64,000 nucleotides of DNA from Bifidobacterium catenulatum PV20-2 (GCF_000800455.1 NZ_CP007456.1:1488001-1552000), one strand, 5' to 3'. Counted from the stretch's first letter, positions 1-11,100 are shown. Translations and numbers: made by a program. The notes: generated by a model not told the origin, from the sequence alone.

Positions 1-982
1 ATGTGGATGGCATGAACTGCGCAATGCCCTGCGCTCCGGCGGAGCTGCCGGCCTTCGGATTCCAATTGGACTCCTGGTCGATCTGGGCGGCGATGATGCT
101 CGGCGTGACGACCTGGCAGATGGATCCGGCGCGGATCACGTCGGCCTCGTATTCCGCGGGCACGCCAGCGACCGTGGATTCGCTGGCGCTGGATCCCAGG
201 AACGCGCCCATGACAGCCAGGAGCAAGCCGAGCACCGCGAGCATGGCCGCGATGACAGGCATGATGGGAAGGCTGATGGAGGCGGCCCCCGCGATGACTC
301 GGGACGCGGCCATGCGAACGAAGTTCGCGGCGGCGCGGGCGGCGCGCACGGCGGCCTGCCCGGTGGCTTTCGCGCCGCGTACCGCCTTGGCCGGCGAGCG
401 GCGGTGCCGCCAGATGAATTTGGCCGACGAATTGACGCCCTTCACGCCCGCGCGTGCCGCTTTGAAGGACAGGTCGCGTGTGGTGCTTCCCAGCTTCGAC
501 GCGAAGTCGTCGTCGGCAGCGGTGAGCCTCGCGCCGGCTTCGTCCATCCAGCCCATGCCGGTGGAACCCATCCGTTTGACGCTACGGCCGGCTTTCCCAA
601 GGCCCGCGCCTATGTGCTTGCCGATCCGCTTGCTCGCCTTGCCTTTCGCGGCGAACTTGCCGATCTCATCGCTGGGCTTCGCCTCGGACAGCGCCTTGGG
701 TTTGCCGGCCGTCTTGCGCATTCCCCTGCCCGACCGCAGGGCGCGTTTGCCGCGGTTCATGATGCGCCGCGCCTTGCCGGCCGCCCAGCCCACGCCGTGC
801 ATGGTGGAGGACATGCCGTGCATGCCGGCGCGGCCCGCCATCTCGGCGGCGGTGTGGCCCATGGAGTCGGCGATGTCGGTCCGGTCCGCGCCGAACTGCG
901 CGGTGCTGGACACCACGCCAGTGGCCGCGCGTCCGATGCGGGCGCGTGTGCCTCCGGCGTGGTGGGCTTGGGTTCCGCTCAT
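1..982 (-). CDS. VirB1-like peptidoglycan hydrolase of a T4SS (3' end cut by window edge)
   Basis: About 327 codons are visible before the left edge. Residues 1-230 are rich in Arg, Lys, Ala and Gly with no recognisable domain. Residues about 234-263 form one hydrophobic membrane segment. A lytic transglycosylase (SLT) fold then begins near residue 289, with the family hallmarks QESNWNPKA and GAQGIAQFMPST; the Glu of ES would be the catalytic acid. The role inferred is to open the cell wall for the conjugation channel, as VirB1 and the bifunctional SLT/NlpC-P60 or SLT/CHAP hydrolases of Gram-positive elements do. The ATG lies 4 bases after the virB4 stop, so it is translated from the T4SS operon. 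A second catalytic domain probably follows outside the window. The domain call is solid; the full extent is unknown. Confidence 0.85.
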   Translation of the reverse strand, partial: MSGTQAHHAGGTRARIGRAATGVVSSTAQFGADRTDIADSMGHTAAEMAGRAGMHGMSSTMHGVGWAAGKARRIMNRGKRALRSGRGMRKTAGKPKALSEAKPSDEIGKFAAKGKASKRIGKHIGAGLGKAGRSVKRMGSTGMGWMDEAGARLTAADDDFASKLGSTTRDLSFKAARAGVKGVNSSAKFIWRHRRSPAKAVRGAKATGQAAVRAARAAANFVRMAASRVIAGAASISLPIMPVIAAMLAVLGLLLAVMGAFLGSSASESTVAGVPAEYEADVIRAGSICQVVTPSIIAAQIDQESNWNPKAGSSAGAQGIAQFMPST

Positions 983-986
983 GCGT

Positions 987-3383
987 TTACTTTCCTTCCT
1001 GGAAGGTCGTGGAGTACAGCCGGTAGAGGTCGCCGCCCGCGGGGATGCGACCGTCGAACGGCACGTAGGCGCTGCCGATCTTCATGAGTCCCTGGCCGGG
1101 CAGCACGCCGGTGAAGTACTGGCGCTGCTCCTCACTCAGGGTCAGCAGCTCGCACAGGGCGTCCGCGTCGGTGCTGTTCTGGCTCAGGAGCATGAGGAAA
1201 TCGCTGTTGGACAGCATCTCGCGCGCGTCCTGGAGGTCGAGGATCTCCTCGACGTTCTGCGTGATGCCGGTGACGCCGAGCCCGTATTTGCGGGCGCGCT
1301 TGTAGATGTCCTTGAACTGGGCGGCGGCGTACTGGTTGGAGAAGAAGCGGTGGAACTCGTCGACGTACAGCCAGGTGCGCCGCCCGTTGGCCTTGTTGCG
1401 GATGACGCGGTTCCACACCTGGTCGATGACGACCATCATGCCGAACGTGCGCAGCTCGCCGGACAGGCCGGACACGTCGAACACGGTGAACCGGTTGGAC
1501 AGGTCCACGTTGGTCTGCCCGTTGAAGCCGCTCATGGAGCCGGTGATGTACGGGTTGAGCGCGTCGGCAAGGTACCGGCTCACCTGGTCGCCGCCCGCCT
1601 GCAATTCGTCGTGCAGGTCCTGCAATGTGGGCTGGACCACTCCCCCGCCCTGGTTGCGGTAACGCGTGTACAGGTTGCTGACGCACTGGTCGACGAGTCC
1701 CTTCTGGAGCGGGTCGAGGCCGTCGATGCCGCCTATGAGCGCGCCGATCATGGAGACCACGTTGTTGGTCTTGTCCTTGACGGGGTCGGAGGCCGAGTCG
1801 TCCTCCAGGACGATGTCCATCGGGTTGACGCGCGTGCCGGTGCCGGCGCTGATCTGGATGATCTGTCCGCCGAACGCGGCCGCGAGGGCGAGGTATTCGC
1901 GTTCCGGGTCGATGACGATGACCTCGTCGTCACGGTTGAGGAACATGCCGGCGATCTCCTGTTTGACGGTGAAGGATTTGCCGCCGCCGGACGTGCCGAG
2001 CACGAATCCGTTGGAGTTCATGTGGCTGCGCCGGTCCGCGAGGATCGGGTTGCCGCTCCTCGCGTTGCTTCCGTAGAACAGGCCGTGCGGCTCGAACACC
2101 TCCTGCGTGGTGAACGGGATGAGGATGGCCGCGCTGTTCGTGGTCAGGGTGCGTTTCATGGGCAGAGGGTTGTTGCCCAGCGGCAGTTCGGCCGTCAGTC
2201 CCTCCATCTGCATGAACTTGAGGCTCTCGGCCGTGCAGGACTGCGCGTTGACCTTGGCCTTCACGTTCCTGCACGCGACCTCCAGCTCCTCCTGGCTTGC
2301 CGCGGACACTCCGATCACGATGATCGAGTCCACGAGCCTCTGGTTGGTGGAGCGCAGCTCGTCGCGCAGTTGGCCGAGCTGTTCCTGCTGGTCGGCGAGG
2401 TCGTCGGGAAGGTCGTCGGGGTCGAGGCCCTGCTTGCGGTTCTTGCGCCGCTGGTCCATGATCTGCATCTTGACCTCGGCGTTCTTACGGCGCACGAGCG
2501 TCATGCTTTCGCCGCGGTCCATGGGCGCGAGGTGGATGCTCACGTCGACGCGGGCGCGCAGTCCGGTCAGGTCGTTGACCAGCTGGTCGGACAGTTCCGG
2601 CGGCAGGCTGGACACCCACATGGTGCGGTGCAGGTATTTCGAGTCCAGGGATTCGATGTCCAGCTGGGTGGGATTTCGCGCGTCGATGCTCCACGGGCAC
2701 ACGAGGTCCTTGGTGTCGGGTTTGCCGGGCTGATGCTCGAAACGGCGTTCGTCGAACCGGAACTCCTCGCCGGGCCGGAGCACCTCGGCCATGAGGCGCA
2801 GCCGGTGCTCGCGGTCGAGCCGGGTGGCCTTGCATGCGTCGATGGAGCGCATCTGGCTGACGAGGTTGTTGCACAACGCGTTCAGGGTCGCGACGGCGGC
2901 CTGCTCGTCGCTTTCGCGGACGGTGACGGTCAGGGTCTTGACGGTGCTGGTGTTGCGGCTGACGGATTCGAGTTTGCCTTGGGCGAGGCGGTTGTAGTCG
3001 AGCCTGTAGTGGTCGAGGCCGTCGCCGGTCTCGTCCATCATCACGTCGGCGAGGATTTCGCGCACGCCGCGTGAGCGCGTGTAGGAGGCGATCTGCACGC
3101 TTTGCCCGGCCTCGAAGCTGTTGATGAGCTTGGCCCACCGGTCGATGATTTCCATCTGGTGGGATTCGGGGCTCAGCTGGTAGTTGATGTCCTGGAAGAG
3201 GATGGTGGCGCTCCACCGTCCGTCGTCCAGGCTGGCGATCCCGTTGCGCAGCATCGCGTCGTAGCCGATGAGCTGCTTGACGCCCTTCGGCAGACGCGTC
3301 GCCTTCTTTCTCCGCGCCTTCGCCCTGGCTTCGGCACCGCCTTCGGCCGGCGCGACCACCGGGGTCTTCTTCTTTCCGAACAT
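987..3383 (-). CDS. VirB4-family conjugation ATPase
   Basis: 798 aa, usual length for VirB4/TraE-type ATPases that energise substrate transfer and assembly at the inner face of the T4SS channel. Visible motifs: Walker A GTSGGGKS at residues 463-470, a Walker B-type strand EVIVIDPEREY at 487-497, WLYVDEFHRF at 671-680 (typical VirB4 second acidic strand), and TGITQN at 705-710 (sensor-like motif). The N-terminal third carries the less conserved channel-docking region. Start ATG chosen because of a purine-rich AAGGTGAGG just upstream. It follows the PrgI gene by 3 bases and precedes the VirB1-like hydrolase by 4, so these genes form one operon. Family assignment is secure. Exact element type (ICE or integrated plasmid) cannot be told from this gene alone. 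Confidence 0.95.
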   Translation of the reverse strand: MFGKKKTPVVAPAEGGAEARAKARRKKATRLPKGVKQLIGYDAMLRNGIASLDDGRWSATILFQDINYQLSPESHQMEIIDRWAKLINSFEAGQSVQIASYTRSRGVREILADVMMDETGDGLDHYRLDYNRLAQGKLESVSRNTSTVKTLTVTVRESDEQAAVATLNALCNNLVSQMRSIDACKATRLDREHRLRLMAEVLRPGEEFRFDERRFEHQPGKPDTKDLVCPWSIDARNPTQLDIESLDSKYLHRTMWVSSLPPELSDQLVNDLTGLRARVDVSIHLAPMDRGESMTLVRRKNAEVKMQIMDQRRKNRKQGLDPDDLPDDLADQQEQLGQLRDELRSTNQRLVDSIIVIGVSAASQEELEVACRNVKAKVNAQSCTAESLKFMQMEGLTAELPLGNNPLPMKRTLTTNSAAILIPFTTQEVFEPHGLFYGSNARSGNPILADRRSHMNSNGFVLGTSGGGKSFTVKQEIAGMFLNRDDEVIVIDPEREYLALAAAFGGQIIQISAGTGTRVNPMDIVLEDDSASDPVKDKTNNVVSMIGALIGGIDGLDPLQKGLVDQCVSNLYTRYRNQGGGVVQPTLQDLHDELQAGGDQVSRYLADALNPYITGSMSGFNGQTNVDLSNRFTVFDVSGLSGELRTFGMMVVIDQVWNRVIRNKANGRRTWLYVDEFHRFFSNQYAAAQFKDIYKRARKYGLGVTGITQNVEEILDLQDAREMLSNSDFLMLLSQNSTDADALCELLTLSEEQRQYFTGVLPGQGLMKIGSAYVPFDGRIPAGGDLYRLYSTTFQEGK

Positions 3384-3386
3384 TCC

Positions 3387-3737
3387 TCACCTTTCCTTGA
3401 TCGTTGGTTTCGCGCCGGTGCGGTATGGTCTGCCAGGACCGTCGAGCAGGTAGACCTCGCGCTGCGTGTAGTGACGCAGGATGTATTTCAGGTATTTCTC
3501 GGGCATGAGGCCCTTTGGCCTCACCCATCCCCATACGGCTATGGGCAGGCCGGGCGGGAAAATCAGGTACATGGCGAGGTTGGGGTCCATGCCCAGCCCG
3601 AGCCACAGTCCGACGTATCCTCCCCCGCACACGATGGCGAGGATGACGGCGGCGAGGCACTGCCGCCAGCTCATTCCCATGAACACCTTCGATTCGATGG
3701 TGGTCAGTTCCCTGTAGACGGGCATCTGCAACGCCAT
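3387..3737 (-). CDS. PrgI-family T4SS inner-membrane protein (VirB3-like)
   Basis: 116 aa, the normal size of PrgI proteins. The N-terminal stretch MPVYREL at residues 5-11 followed by KVFMGMSWRQ is the recognisable family start, then two closely spaced membrane helices (about residues 25-46 and 52-72), then a basic tail containing EKYLKYILR and ending in positively charged residues. PrgI/VirB3 proteins sit beside VirB4 in the membrane and help couple the ATPase to the channel. Ribosome site GAAAGGAAG lies 5 bases before the ATG. It stands between the VirB6-like gene and virB4, the order conserved in Gram-positive mating modules. Confidence 0.85.
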   Translation of the reverse strand: MALQMPVYRELTTIESKVFMGMSWRQCLAAVILAIVCGGGYVGLWLGLGMDPNLAMYLIFPPGLPIAVWGWVRPKGLMPEKYLKYILRHYTQREVYLLDGPGRPYRTGAKPTIKER

Positions 3738-3768
3738 GATTGCTTCCTTTCGTGGATTGCGTTGTGTT

Positions 3769-4614
3769 TCATTCGCCGCCGAAGAGCTTCTTGGCGACGG
3801 AGTTGGCCGCCATGACGATGCCGATGAGCATGACGCTCGCCAGGAGCAGGCCGGTGAAGTTGTCCATCACCCAGCCGGAGAGGCTGTCGCCGTCCTTGAA
3901 CTTGCTCGGGTTGAGCGTGCCGCCCACAAGCGTGCGGTACATGAGGATCGCCAGATACAGGGTCGCGCATTGGAACACCAGCGACGCGTACTGTTTGAAG
4001 TAGTTGATGCCCCACTGGCGGGTCTCCTCCTGGGCGATGAACGCGATCGGCAGCGGGTTGAACGCGGTGAGCATGTATATCTGCACGAAACGCAGGAGGA
4101 TGACGACGGTGACGACGATGGTCGCGCCCTTGGAGACGAGGAACGGGATGAGCAGCAGGATCAGGCACGGTATCTGGCCCATCCAGCCGGCGGAGTCGAT
4201 GGCGTCGCGCATGCTGTCGCCAAGGCCGAGGCCCGACGATGCGCCGGTGGTGGGCGCCGCCGAATGGATGCCGCCGAGCACGCTGTCGCCGATCTCGTCG
4301 ATGGCCTGGAGCATGAGCTCACTGTGCTGGGCCGCGGTGAACACGAGCGTGAGCTTGAACATCGCCATGGCGACGAGCTTGACGCCCAGCTCTCGGTCGC
4401 CGTCCGCCCGGGTGCTGACCCTGGCGAGTTCCAGGACACACATGATCGCCAGTATCGTGCTGGCTATGGGTTTGACCGCCGAGCGGGCGACGGTCAGGCT
4501 CAGCTGGTACATGCCCGCGTTGTATTCGGCGGGGGTCTTCAGCAGGTCGGCCACGAGGTCGTCGCCGACGCCGGACCCTATCGAGTTGAGGATGCCGACG
4601 ATGAAATCGACCAT
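3769..4614 (-). CDS. VirB6/TrbL-like polytopic membrane channel protein
   Basis: 281 aa starting MVDFIVGILN. Start chosen at 4614 because the upstream in-frame extension is Arg-rich shadow sequence that overlaps the small gene before it. At least five hydrophobic segments are visible: around AVKPIASTILAIMCVLELA, a segment near MAMFKLTLVF, a long double segment CLILLLIPFLVSKG to RFVQIYML, SLVFQCATLYLAILMY, and LLLASVMLIGIVMAANSVA at the C-terminus. Size and topology match the VirB6-type proteins found next to Maff2/VirB2-like and PrgI genes in Gram-positive conjugative elements, where they form the membrane platform of the channel. Sequence identity to any named member cannot be judged here, so the call rests on topology and context. 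Confidence 0.75.
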   Translation of the reverse strand: MVDFIVGILNSIGSGVGDDLVADLLKTPAEYNAGMYQLSLTVARSAVKPIASTILAIMCVLELARVSTRADGDRELGVKLVAMAMFKLTLVFTAAQHSELMLQAIDEIGDSVLGGIHSAAPTTGASSGLGLGDSMRDAIDSAGWMGQIPCLILLLIPFLVSKGATIVVTVVILLRFVQIYMLTAFNPLPIAFIAQEETRQWGINYFKQYASLVFQCATLYLAILMYRTLVGGTLNPSKFKDGDSLSGWVMDNFTGLLLASVMLIGIVMAANSVAKKLFGGE

Positions 4615-4628
4615 GCGTGGCCTCCCGT

Positions 4629-4862
4629 CTACAGGGCGATGTTGGAGAACAAGGCCGCGGCCGCGATGATCAGGCCGCCGCCGACGACCTGCCAGACGCC
4701 CGACTGGGTGGCGGGGCCGTTCTGGTCCTTCAGTCCTCCGGCCAGAGTGACCACGCCCCACACGGCCCACAGGCCGCCGCCGATGATGGCGAACTGGCTG
4801 AAAAGCTGCAACGCGCTGGTGACGACGCTGCCGCTGTCTGCCGCGATGGTGATTCCGTACAT
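4629..4862 (-). CDS. Small VirB2-like (Maff2-type) membrane protein
   Basis: 77 aa. Two hydrophobic helices flank a short polar turn KDQNGPATQ. The pattern, with GGGLWAVWGVVTLAGGLKD followed by GVWQVVGGGLIIAAA, is that of Maff2-family proteins, the small VirB2/pilin-like subunits that head Gram-positive T4SS operons. The start is the ATG with GAAAGGAAAACATC before it; longer in-frame starts would run through the large hairpin upstream. It lies 14 bases before the VirB6-like gene and is the first gene of the secretion operon. No cleavable signal is obvious beyond the first helix. Confidence 0.75.
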   Translation of the reverse strand: MYGITIAADSGSVVTSALQLFSQFAIIGGGLWAVWGVVTLAGGLKDQNGPATQSGVWQVVGGGLIIAAAALFSNIAL

Positions 4863-4970
4863 GATGTTTTCCTTTCGACTTGTTTTGGATGACATGACCA
4901 CGGTATGGCCGTCGAGAAGGCTCCGGTTTGGACGTTCCCGACGAAACCGAAGAGGCTCGGACGATGGTAT

Positions 4971-5040
4971 GGAAAAGGCCCCGCCGACCGTTCGCCGGTG
5001 GGGACGGGTCCCGCCGGCGAACGGTCGGCGGGGCCTTTCC
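4971..5040 (-). terminator. Very long stem-loop with T-rich ends, probable terminator after the pilin-like gene
   Basis: Left arm 4971-4998 and right arm 5014-5040 are complementary over about 27 bp with a one-base slip, loop of 15 bases. On the minus strand the second arm ends GGCCTTTTCC; on the plus strand it ends GGCCTTTCC, so it could stop transcription both ways. It separates the 2333-aa surface gene from the T4SS operon. Confidence 0.7.
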
Positions 5041-5093
5041 CATGCCCGGAACCCGTCGTCGTAACGTCTCCTTCGATCCTCACGCATACGAAA

Positions 5094-5153
5094 GAACCGC
5101 ACCTCCGATCATCGAATCTGAATTTCTTCAGTCCAACAATCGGGGTGCGGTTC
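5094..5153. repeat. Second inverted repeat in the T4SS leader region
   Basis: Arms GAACCGCAC-ct-CCGAT (5094-5109) and ATCGG-gg-TGCGGTTC (5139-5153) pair over about 14 bp around a 29-base loop. The gene-free stretch 4863-5189 otherwise holds only the longer hairpin at 4971-5040 and the T4SS ribosome site. Function unknown: leader RNA structure or protein site. Confidence 0.5.
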
Positions 5154-5189
5154 ACCGCTCCCCTGCCCGGCCTTTCTACTACCGTGGCC

Positions 5190-8100
5190 TTACTTCCTGT
5201 GCCGCGCGGTCTCGGTTTGGTTTCCGCGACGGCGGAACAGCATCAATCCCACTCCCAAGAGCGTGAACGCGGCCAACGCCACGGTCGGCGCGGATACGCC
5301 GGTCTTGGCGAGTTGGCGAATCGTCTTCACGATGGCCGGGGTCGCCGGTGGAATGTAGGAGTTGGTGAACTCGGGTCGGGTTCCGGTGATGGTGACCATG
5401 CCGGGGGTCGTGGACGGCTTGTCCCCGACGGCATCCCCCTTGGTCTTGTCGGTCGGCGTGGCGCTGGAATCCTTCGTCTTCCCGTCCGTCGGGTCGTATT
5501 CGACCTTGGCGGTCAGATTGCCTTGCAGGTCGTCGCCCACGGTGACGGTCACGTGGTGTTCCGTCCTGTCGTAGGTGACGTTCTTCTCGCCGGTGTTCCT
5601 TTCCCGAATCACGTACCGGTGTTCGCCGCAATCGTCGATGCCGTTGTTGTCACGACCGTAGGTGAGAGGCTTGAACCGGATGTCGCCGTCCTTGTCGTTC
5701 CGTTCGGTGTCGATGACCTTGCCGGTCTTGTCCACGAGTTCGAACTCGAACTCGTCGGCCTTCAACTCGCGTCCGGTCAGACGCTTGCGTGCGGTGAGTT
5801 CCACGAGCACGTTCTGCGGCTGGTACGTGTTAGTGAAGCGGATGCCGTCCTCGGAACCGTTTTCGGTGGAGTATTCGGTCTTCGCGGTCAACGTGTGACT
5901 GTCCGCATCCTCGGTGACGGTGACGGTGACGGTGTGGCTGGTGGTGTCGTAGGTGACGCCGCCGAGCTGGGTGTCCGTTTCGTCAACGGTGTACTTGTAA
6001 ATGCCGGTCTTGTCGAACGTGAGCTTGTCGAAGGTGAGCGTGCCGTCGCCCTCGTCCGCTTTCGCCTCACTGCCGGTGGTGCGCTTGAACCGCTTGGATT
6101 GGAGCGTGTTGCCGTCCATGTCCTTCAGTTCGGCCGTGAACTCGCCATCGTTCAGGGCGCGTCCGGTCAGGTGCTTGTCCGCCTTCACGGTCACGTCAAC
6201 GGGTGTCGGCGTGTACGTGTTGTCGAAGCGGATGTCATTGGTCTGACTGTCGGCGGTGGCCGCGAGCATACCGCCGTTGTCGGTGACGGTGACGGTCACA
6301 TCGTATTCCTGAGTGGAGTAGCCGATGGTCTTGTCCGTTCCGGCGAGTTCCTTCACGTGATACGTGTATACGCCGGGCATGGTGTAGACCATTTGTCCGA
6401 ATGTGAAACCGCTTCCCTTGTTTGTGACGGTTACTGTTCCGTTTTGGCTTCCGGCTGGCATTGGCATGTCGTTCATGCTGATGGCGTTGCCGCCCGAATC
6501 ATGTGCGGATACCGCGTTCAACTGGAACTTGAATTCACCGTCTTGTGGAACGCGGCTGGTTGCCGTATCCGTGTTGACGATGTTTTTCACGCCGCTGATA
6601 GAGTATCCGACGTTCTTCGGACTGTAATGGTTGGTGAACGTGATGTTCTTGCCGTTAGCGCCGGTGGTCGGGGTGACGGTCTTGGACACGACGGCCAGCT
6701 TGCCCGTATGGTCAACATCCTTGACCACGTAGGTGATGGTCGCAACCGTCCCGTCCTTGGTGACGCCCGGAACGGTCGTATCCTGTTCCGACATGGTGAA
6801 CACGTAGGTGCCTACGAGCGGGAACGACAGTTGGTCGAATCGGATGTTGCCCTGCTGGTTGTTCCGTTTCGTCTGGTCGGCGTTCGACACGTTGGCGGGC
6901 GCGGACTGTTGTTGGAGCGTGAATGCGAAGTCTTCGCCCTTGAGCGTGTACTTGTTGCCCTTGGAGGAGGTCATCTTCTTCACTGCGGTCGGATTGTCCG
7001 TGGCGGGTTGGGCATGATACGTGTTGGTGAATTCCGGAATGTTGGTTCCGTTATCATACTTCACGTCGGCCAACAGTTGGCCTTCGCCGTTGTCGGTGAC
7101 GGTGACCCTCACGTGATGTTTCGTAGCGTCATAGGTGATGCCGCCCCTGTCGCCTTGGACTTCGCTGAGCGTGTAGTCGTACACTCCCGTCTTCGTGTAG
7201 GAGATGGTGTCGAACAGGACGTCGCCCCGCTGGTCGTTGGTTTTCACCGTTCCAACCTGACCGCCTGTCTTGTCCTCGACGCACGTGAACTCGTATTGTC
7301 CGGCTTGCAGTTGGACGCCTGTATGGTCGGGGTCCGCGAGGGTCTTGTGCGCACGGAATTGCACGCTGACCGGCTTCGCCTGATACGTGTTCGTGAACGT
7401 GGTCGGATAGGCCGCGTTCGTTCTGGTTTGGGCTTTCAACTGTCCGGTCAAATCGTCGGTGACGGTGATTTGCCACATTCCCATGTGGGAATCGTAGTTG
7501 ACGCCGCCCGCCGACTGGCGGATTTCACGCACCGTATAGGTGAACGTCTTGGACTTGTTGCCTTTCAGTTGGCTGGCGGTGAACGTCAACGGCTGGAAGC
7601 GGATGGTACCGTCCTCGGCGGCGTTCACGGTCTGCACGGGCACGCCGACCGCCCGCTCGTTGTCGAACAGTTGGAATTGGAAGTCGGTGAGCTTCGCGTG
7701 ACTGTTGTTGGCGTCGCCGAACATCTTGCGGGCGGTGAGGGTGACGGTCACGTCCTTCGGCGCGTACGTGTTCGTGAACTGGATGGCGTCGGATTGGACG
7801 CCGTCGCACGTCGTGTTGGCGGTGATGCGACGGGTGAACGTGGTCAGATCGTCGGCGACGGTGACGGTCAGAATCCAAGTGCGGTCGTCGTAGGCGATGC
7901 CCGGGTTGTCGCCCCTGCGTTCCCGGACCTGATACCGGTAGACGCCGTCCTTGGCGAAGGCGTTGGAGTTGATCTGGAGCGTCTGCGTCCTGTTGTCGGC
8001 GAACGTGATGGACGCGGGCACCGCGTTCGCGGGCGCGCCGTCCAACGCGGTGACGTCCGCGACGTACCTGTCCCTGTCGGTCCAAGCGCCGTTCGGACGC

Positions 8101-11100
8101 CCGTCCAATACCTTGACCGCCTTGAACGTGGCGGGCGTGGCGAGCATGAGCGTGCCGCTCATGCCGTGGTCCTCGTTCGGGTCCTCGTACACGGCGGACG
8201 TCATCTCATCCAACGCGGGGAACGGTTTCAGCGTGATGACGCCGGCGACCATGTTGCCGTGCGAATCGTTCTCCTGATCGCTGTCGGAGTCGGTCGCCTC
8301 GCTCGCGTCCTTCGCGTTCTTGACGGTCACATGGAGCCTCGACCAGTCAGTGCCGGTTTTCGGCGTGAACCTGAGCTTGAACCCGGAGCCTGCCGGAATG
8401 GAACCGATTTCGTAGTGGCCGTTCCTGTCGGTTGTGGTGGCGCAGGGTTTGCCGTTCACACTGGTGACGGTCCTGCCGTTGCCGTCCACGAGGGTGACGT
8501 TCACGTCGGGGAGGAGACGGTCGGTGTCCTCGCGTACGCCGTCATGGTCGAGGTCGAACCATGCGACGCCGTTGACCTTGCGTTCCACGACCTGTGCGAC
8601 CGCGTCCACCTTGTTGTCGCCGTCCGCCCACCGGTTCACGTACGCGTCGGCCGCGCTGTTGCCTGTAGGCTTGATGCTCAGGATGAAGTCATAGCGGGCG
8701 TTGGCGGGCAGGCTTGGCGAGGTGAACGCCCACGCCACCGGCTTGCTGTAGCCGTCGGGGATGGCCACCTTGCCTGTGGTCGCATTCACCGTGGCTTCGG
8801 TCCATTGTTGGACCTGTTCGCGGGTTATCTTCGTCGCGTCCACGTTGCGCCACTTCTGGTCGGTGGTGAAGTAGACTTTGACGCCGTTCATGCTCGCACC
8901 CGCACCCGCCTTGACGGTGAGTCCGGTCAGAGCGTAGTCGCCGTGATAGTTGGACTGGTTCAAGCCCTTGTTGTAAGGCATGATGTCCACCGCATACGGA
9001 TTGGTTTTCTCGTCCTTGGAGAAGTTGCCCAGCATGTTCCTGTATCCCAATGGGCGTTCGATGTCGTTCAGCAGCGGGTCGGCGCGGGTCGCCAACGCGG
9101 TCGCGCGTGTACGAGACACGCGAACCGTGTAGTCGGCGGTCTGCCCCAACATGGATCTGGGCTCTCCCATGGCGCGTTTGGAGCGAATCTCCACATGGTT
9201 CATGTACTGCTGGTTGTTCTTCGCGTCGTTGTCGGGGTCGGACGCGTCGCCTATCATGGTCGTGAAATGCAGCCGTGTTTTCGTCGAGGAGTCAGCCTTC
9301 GCGCCGTTCACGACGTATTCGAGGGTGGTTGTGCCATCCTTGTTCCTGCTGATTTTCGGCGTGATTGACTGGCCTCCGGTCACGGTTCCGCGTTGCTGCC
9401 CATGGTCATGTTCGGCGTAGGTCCCGCCCACGTAGCTGGAGCCGTCAACGTAGGTCAATCCGGCGGGCAGGGTGTCCTTGATGTGGTAGTCGGTCACGTA
9501 GCCCCCGCCCGTGCTTGAGGCTTGGGTTTCGGCGCTTGCGGTGACGACCCAGTCAACGTAGCGTTGCTCCTTGTCCAAATCGTAGACGGTTTTGGCGGAT
9601 GTCCCGTCGTCACCGCTCTGCGCGGTGCTTTTCCCGACATGCGGCTGCTCTCCGACGACGTACAGGGTGTCGCCCTTCACATTTCCGGCGGTGTCGCCTC
9701 CTTGGTAGGACCCGTCTTCGGAGAACGTCGCCTTCACGTAGTTCTTGCCGTCAACATGCAGGTCGGCGTTACCGTATTCCCCGACGAAATCCCGGTAGCG
9801 CAGGCGTCCAACCTTGGAGACGAACGACACCCATGGGGCGATGTCGTCGCTGTTGGCGTCAAGCCCGTTCGCCTTAGCGAGTTTCGCGCGCGTCCAGAAG
9901 TCAACCTGTCCGGTGATTTGGGCGGTTCGTCCGACCGCCGTGTCCTTGATTCTGACCGGGAGGGTCAGTCCGGAGGCAACCCTTTGCCCCAAGGTGGTTC
10001 GCGTCGAATCCCAGACCCGGGTGTCGCAGACGGTCGCGGCGAGCACCAGCCCATGTTTCGACGCCTCGGCGTAGGTGTCGTACCAGTCGAAGTCCTCGTA
10101 GGACGCCTTGGCTTGGCTCTTGTCGTCGGGGAAGTTCCCTCCGTCCGGTCTGACGCCCCAGATGACGGGTGCGGACGAGTTGCCGTCTATCGTGTCGGAA
10201 CCGGACCATCGCGCACCCCACGTGCTCACGGTTATTTTGACCATGTAAGGTTTCGAGGGGTTGTTCTCGGCGGCCAGCGGAGTCATCACGGTCGGGTCCC
10301 ATTTCATGAGATGGTAGCCTATGACTCGACCGTCACCGACTGTGCCCAAATTGTTTTCGGTGCTGCTCATGATGCCGATGGACTTACCGGCCAACACGCG
10401 ATCGCTGCCCTGCTCACGTTCGGGGTCCTGCCACCGTCCAGTGGTGGAAGCGTCCTGTCGGCCGCAATCGGTCGAAGCGCAGGACGTATAATACAGGGAT
10501 TGATTGAACCGGCCGTGCAGCAGTACGGCATAGTCGAAGGTGGTGGAATCGTCGTTGGTGACGGTCTGGTTGCCGTTGTCCTTCGAAGAGGGCAGCGAGT
10601 ACCCGGATTCCGTGTCCGCCGTCAGTGACCGGTCATACGCGCTGACGATTCCCGTCTGACCTTTGCCATAATATTGCGCGGCCGTTTTGCCGTCACGCGT
10701 GGTGGGGAGGATGAAAACGAAGTTGTCCACATGCAACGGTGCGACCTGCTGCACGGTTCCCGTCGAATCCATGTAATCGGTCGAACAAACACCTTTGTCG
10801 CCCCAAGTGTTCCTACAGGGGTAGTTCGCCACATCGTATCCGTCGAAGGAGACCTCGATGGTGGTCCCGTCATCATCCGTGGTCCCCTCATCATAGGAGA
10901 CGTCGCCGTCCAGCACGCTGTTCTCGTTGACGGCACCGGCTGTGATGGAAAACGGGAACCACCAGGTAGAGTGGTCGAAGGAGTCCACCGCTCTTACATG
11001 AGATGAACTATAGCCGTCATGGAGCCTGTCCCAAAGCAGGGGTTGCCATTTCCTCTCGCCCGCATGCTTCGTATGATCGGCGTCGTCATCACGGAACACG

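Noticed and set aside
3..3074. A 1023-codon open frame on the plus strand
   Set aside because: It is antisense to virB4 and the hydrolase gene, both of which have clear family motifs. Long antisense frames are expected in GC-rich coding DNA.
5300..8200. Regular repeats about 370-400 bp apart that could suggest duplicated genes or a CRISPR-like array
   Set aside because: They are the DNA of the seven FctA-type pilin domains; sequence between them is coding and divergent.
4905..9368. A 1487-codon plus-strand frame
   Set aside because: It is antisense to the pilin-like gene, crosses the large hairpin, and its Val/Gly/Arg-rich product has no recognisable domain.
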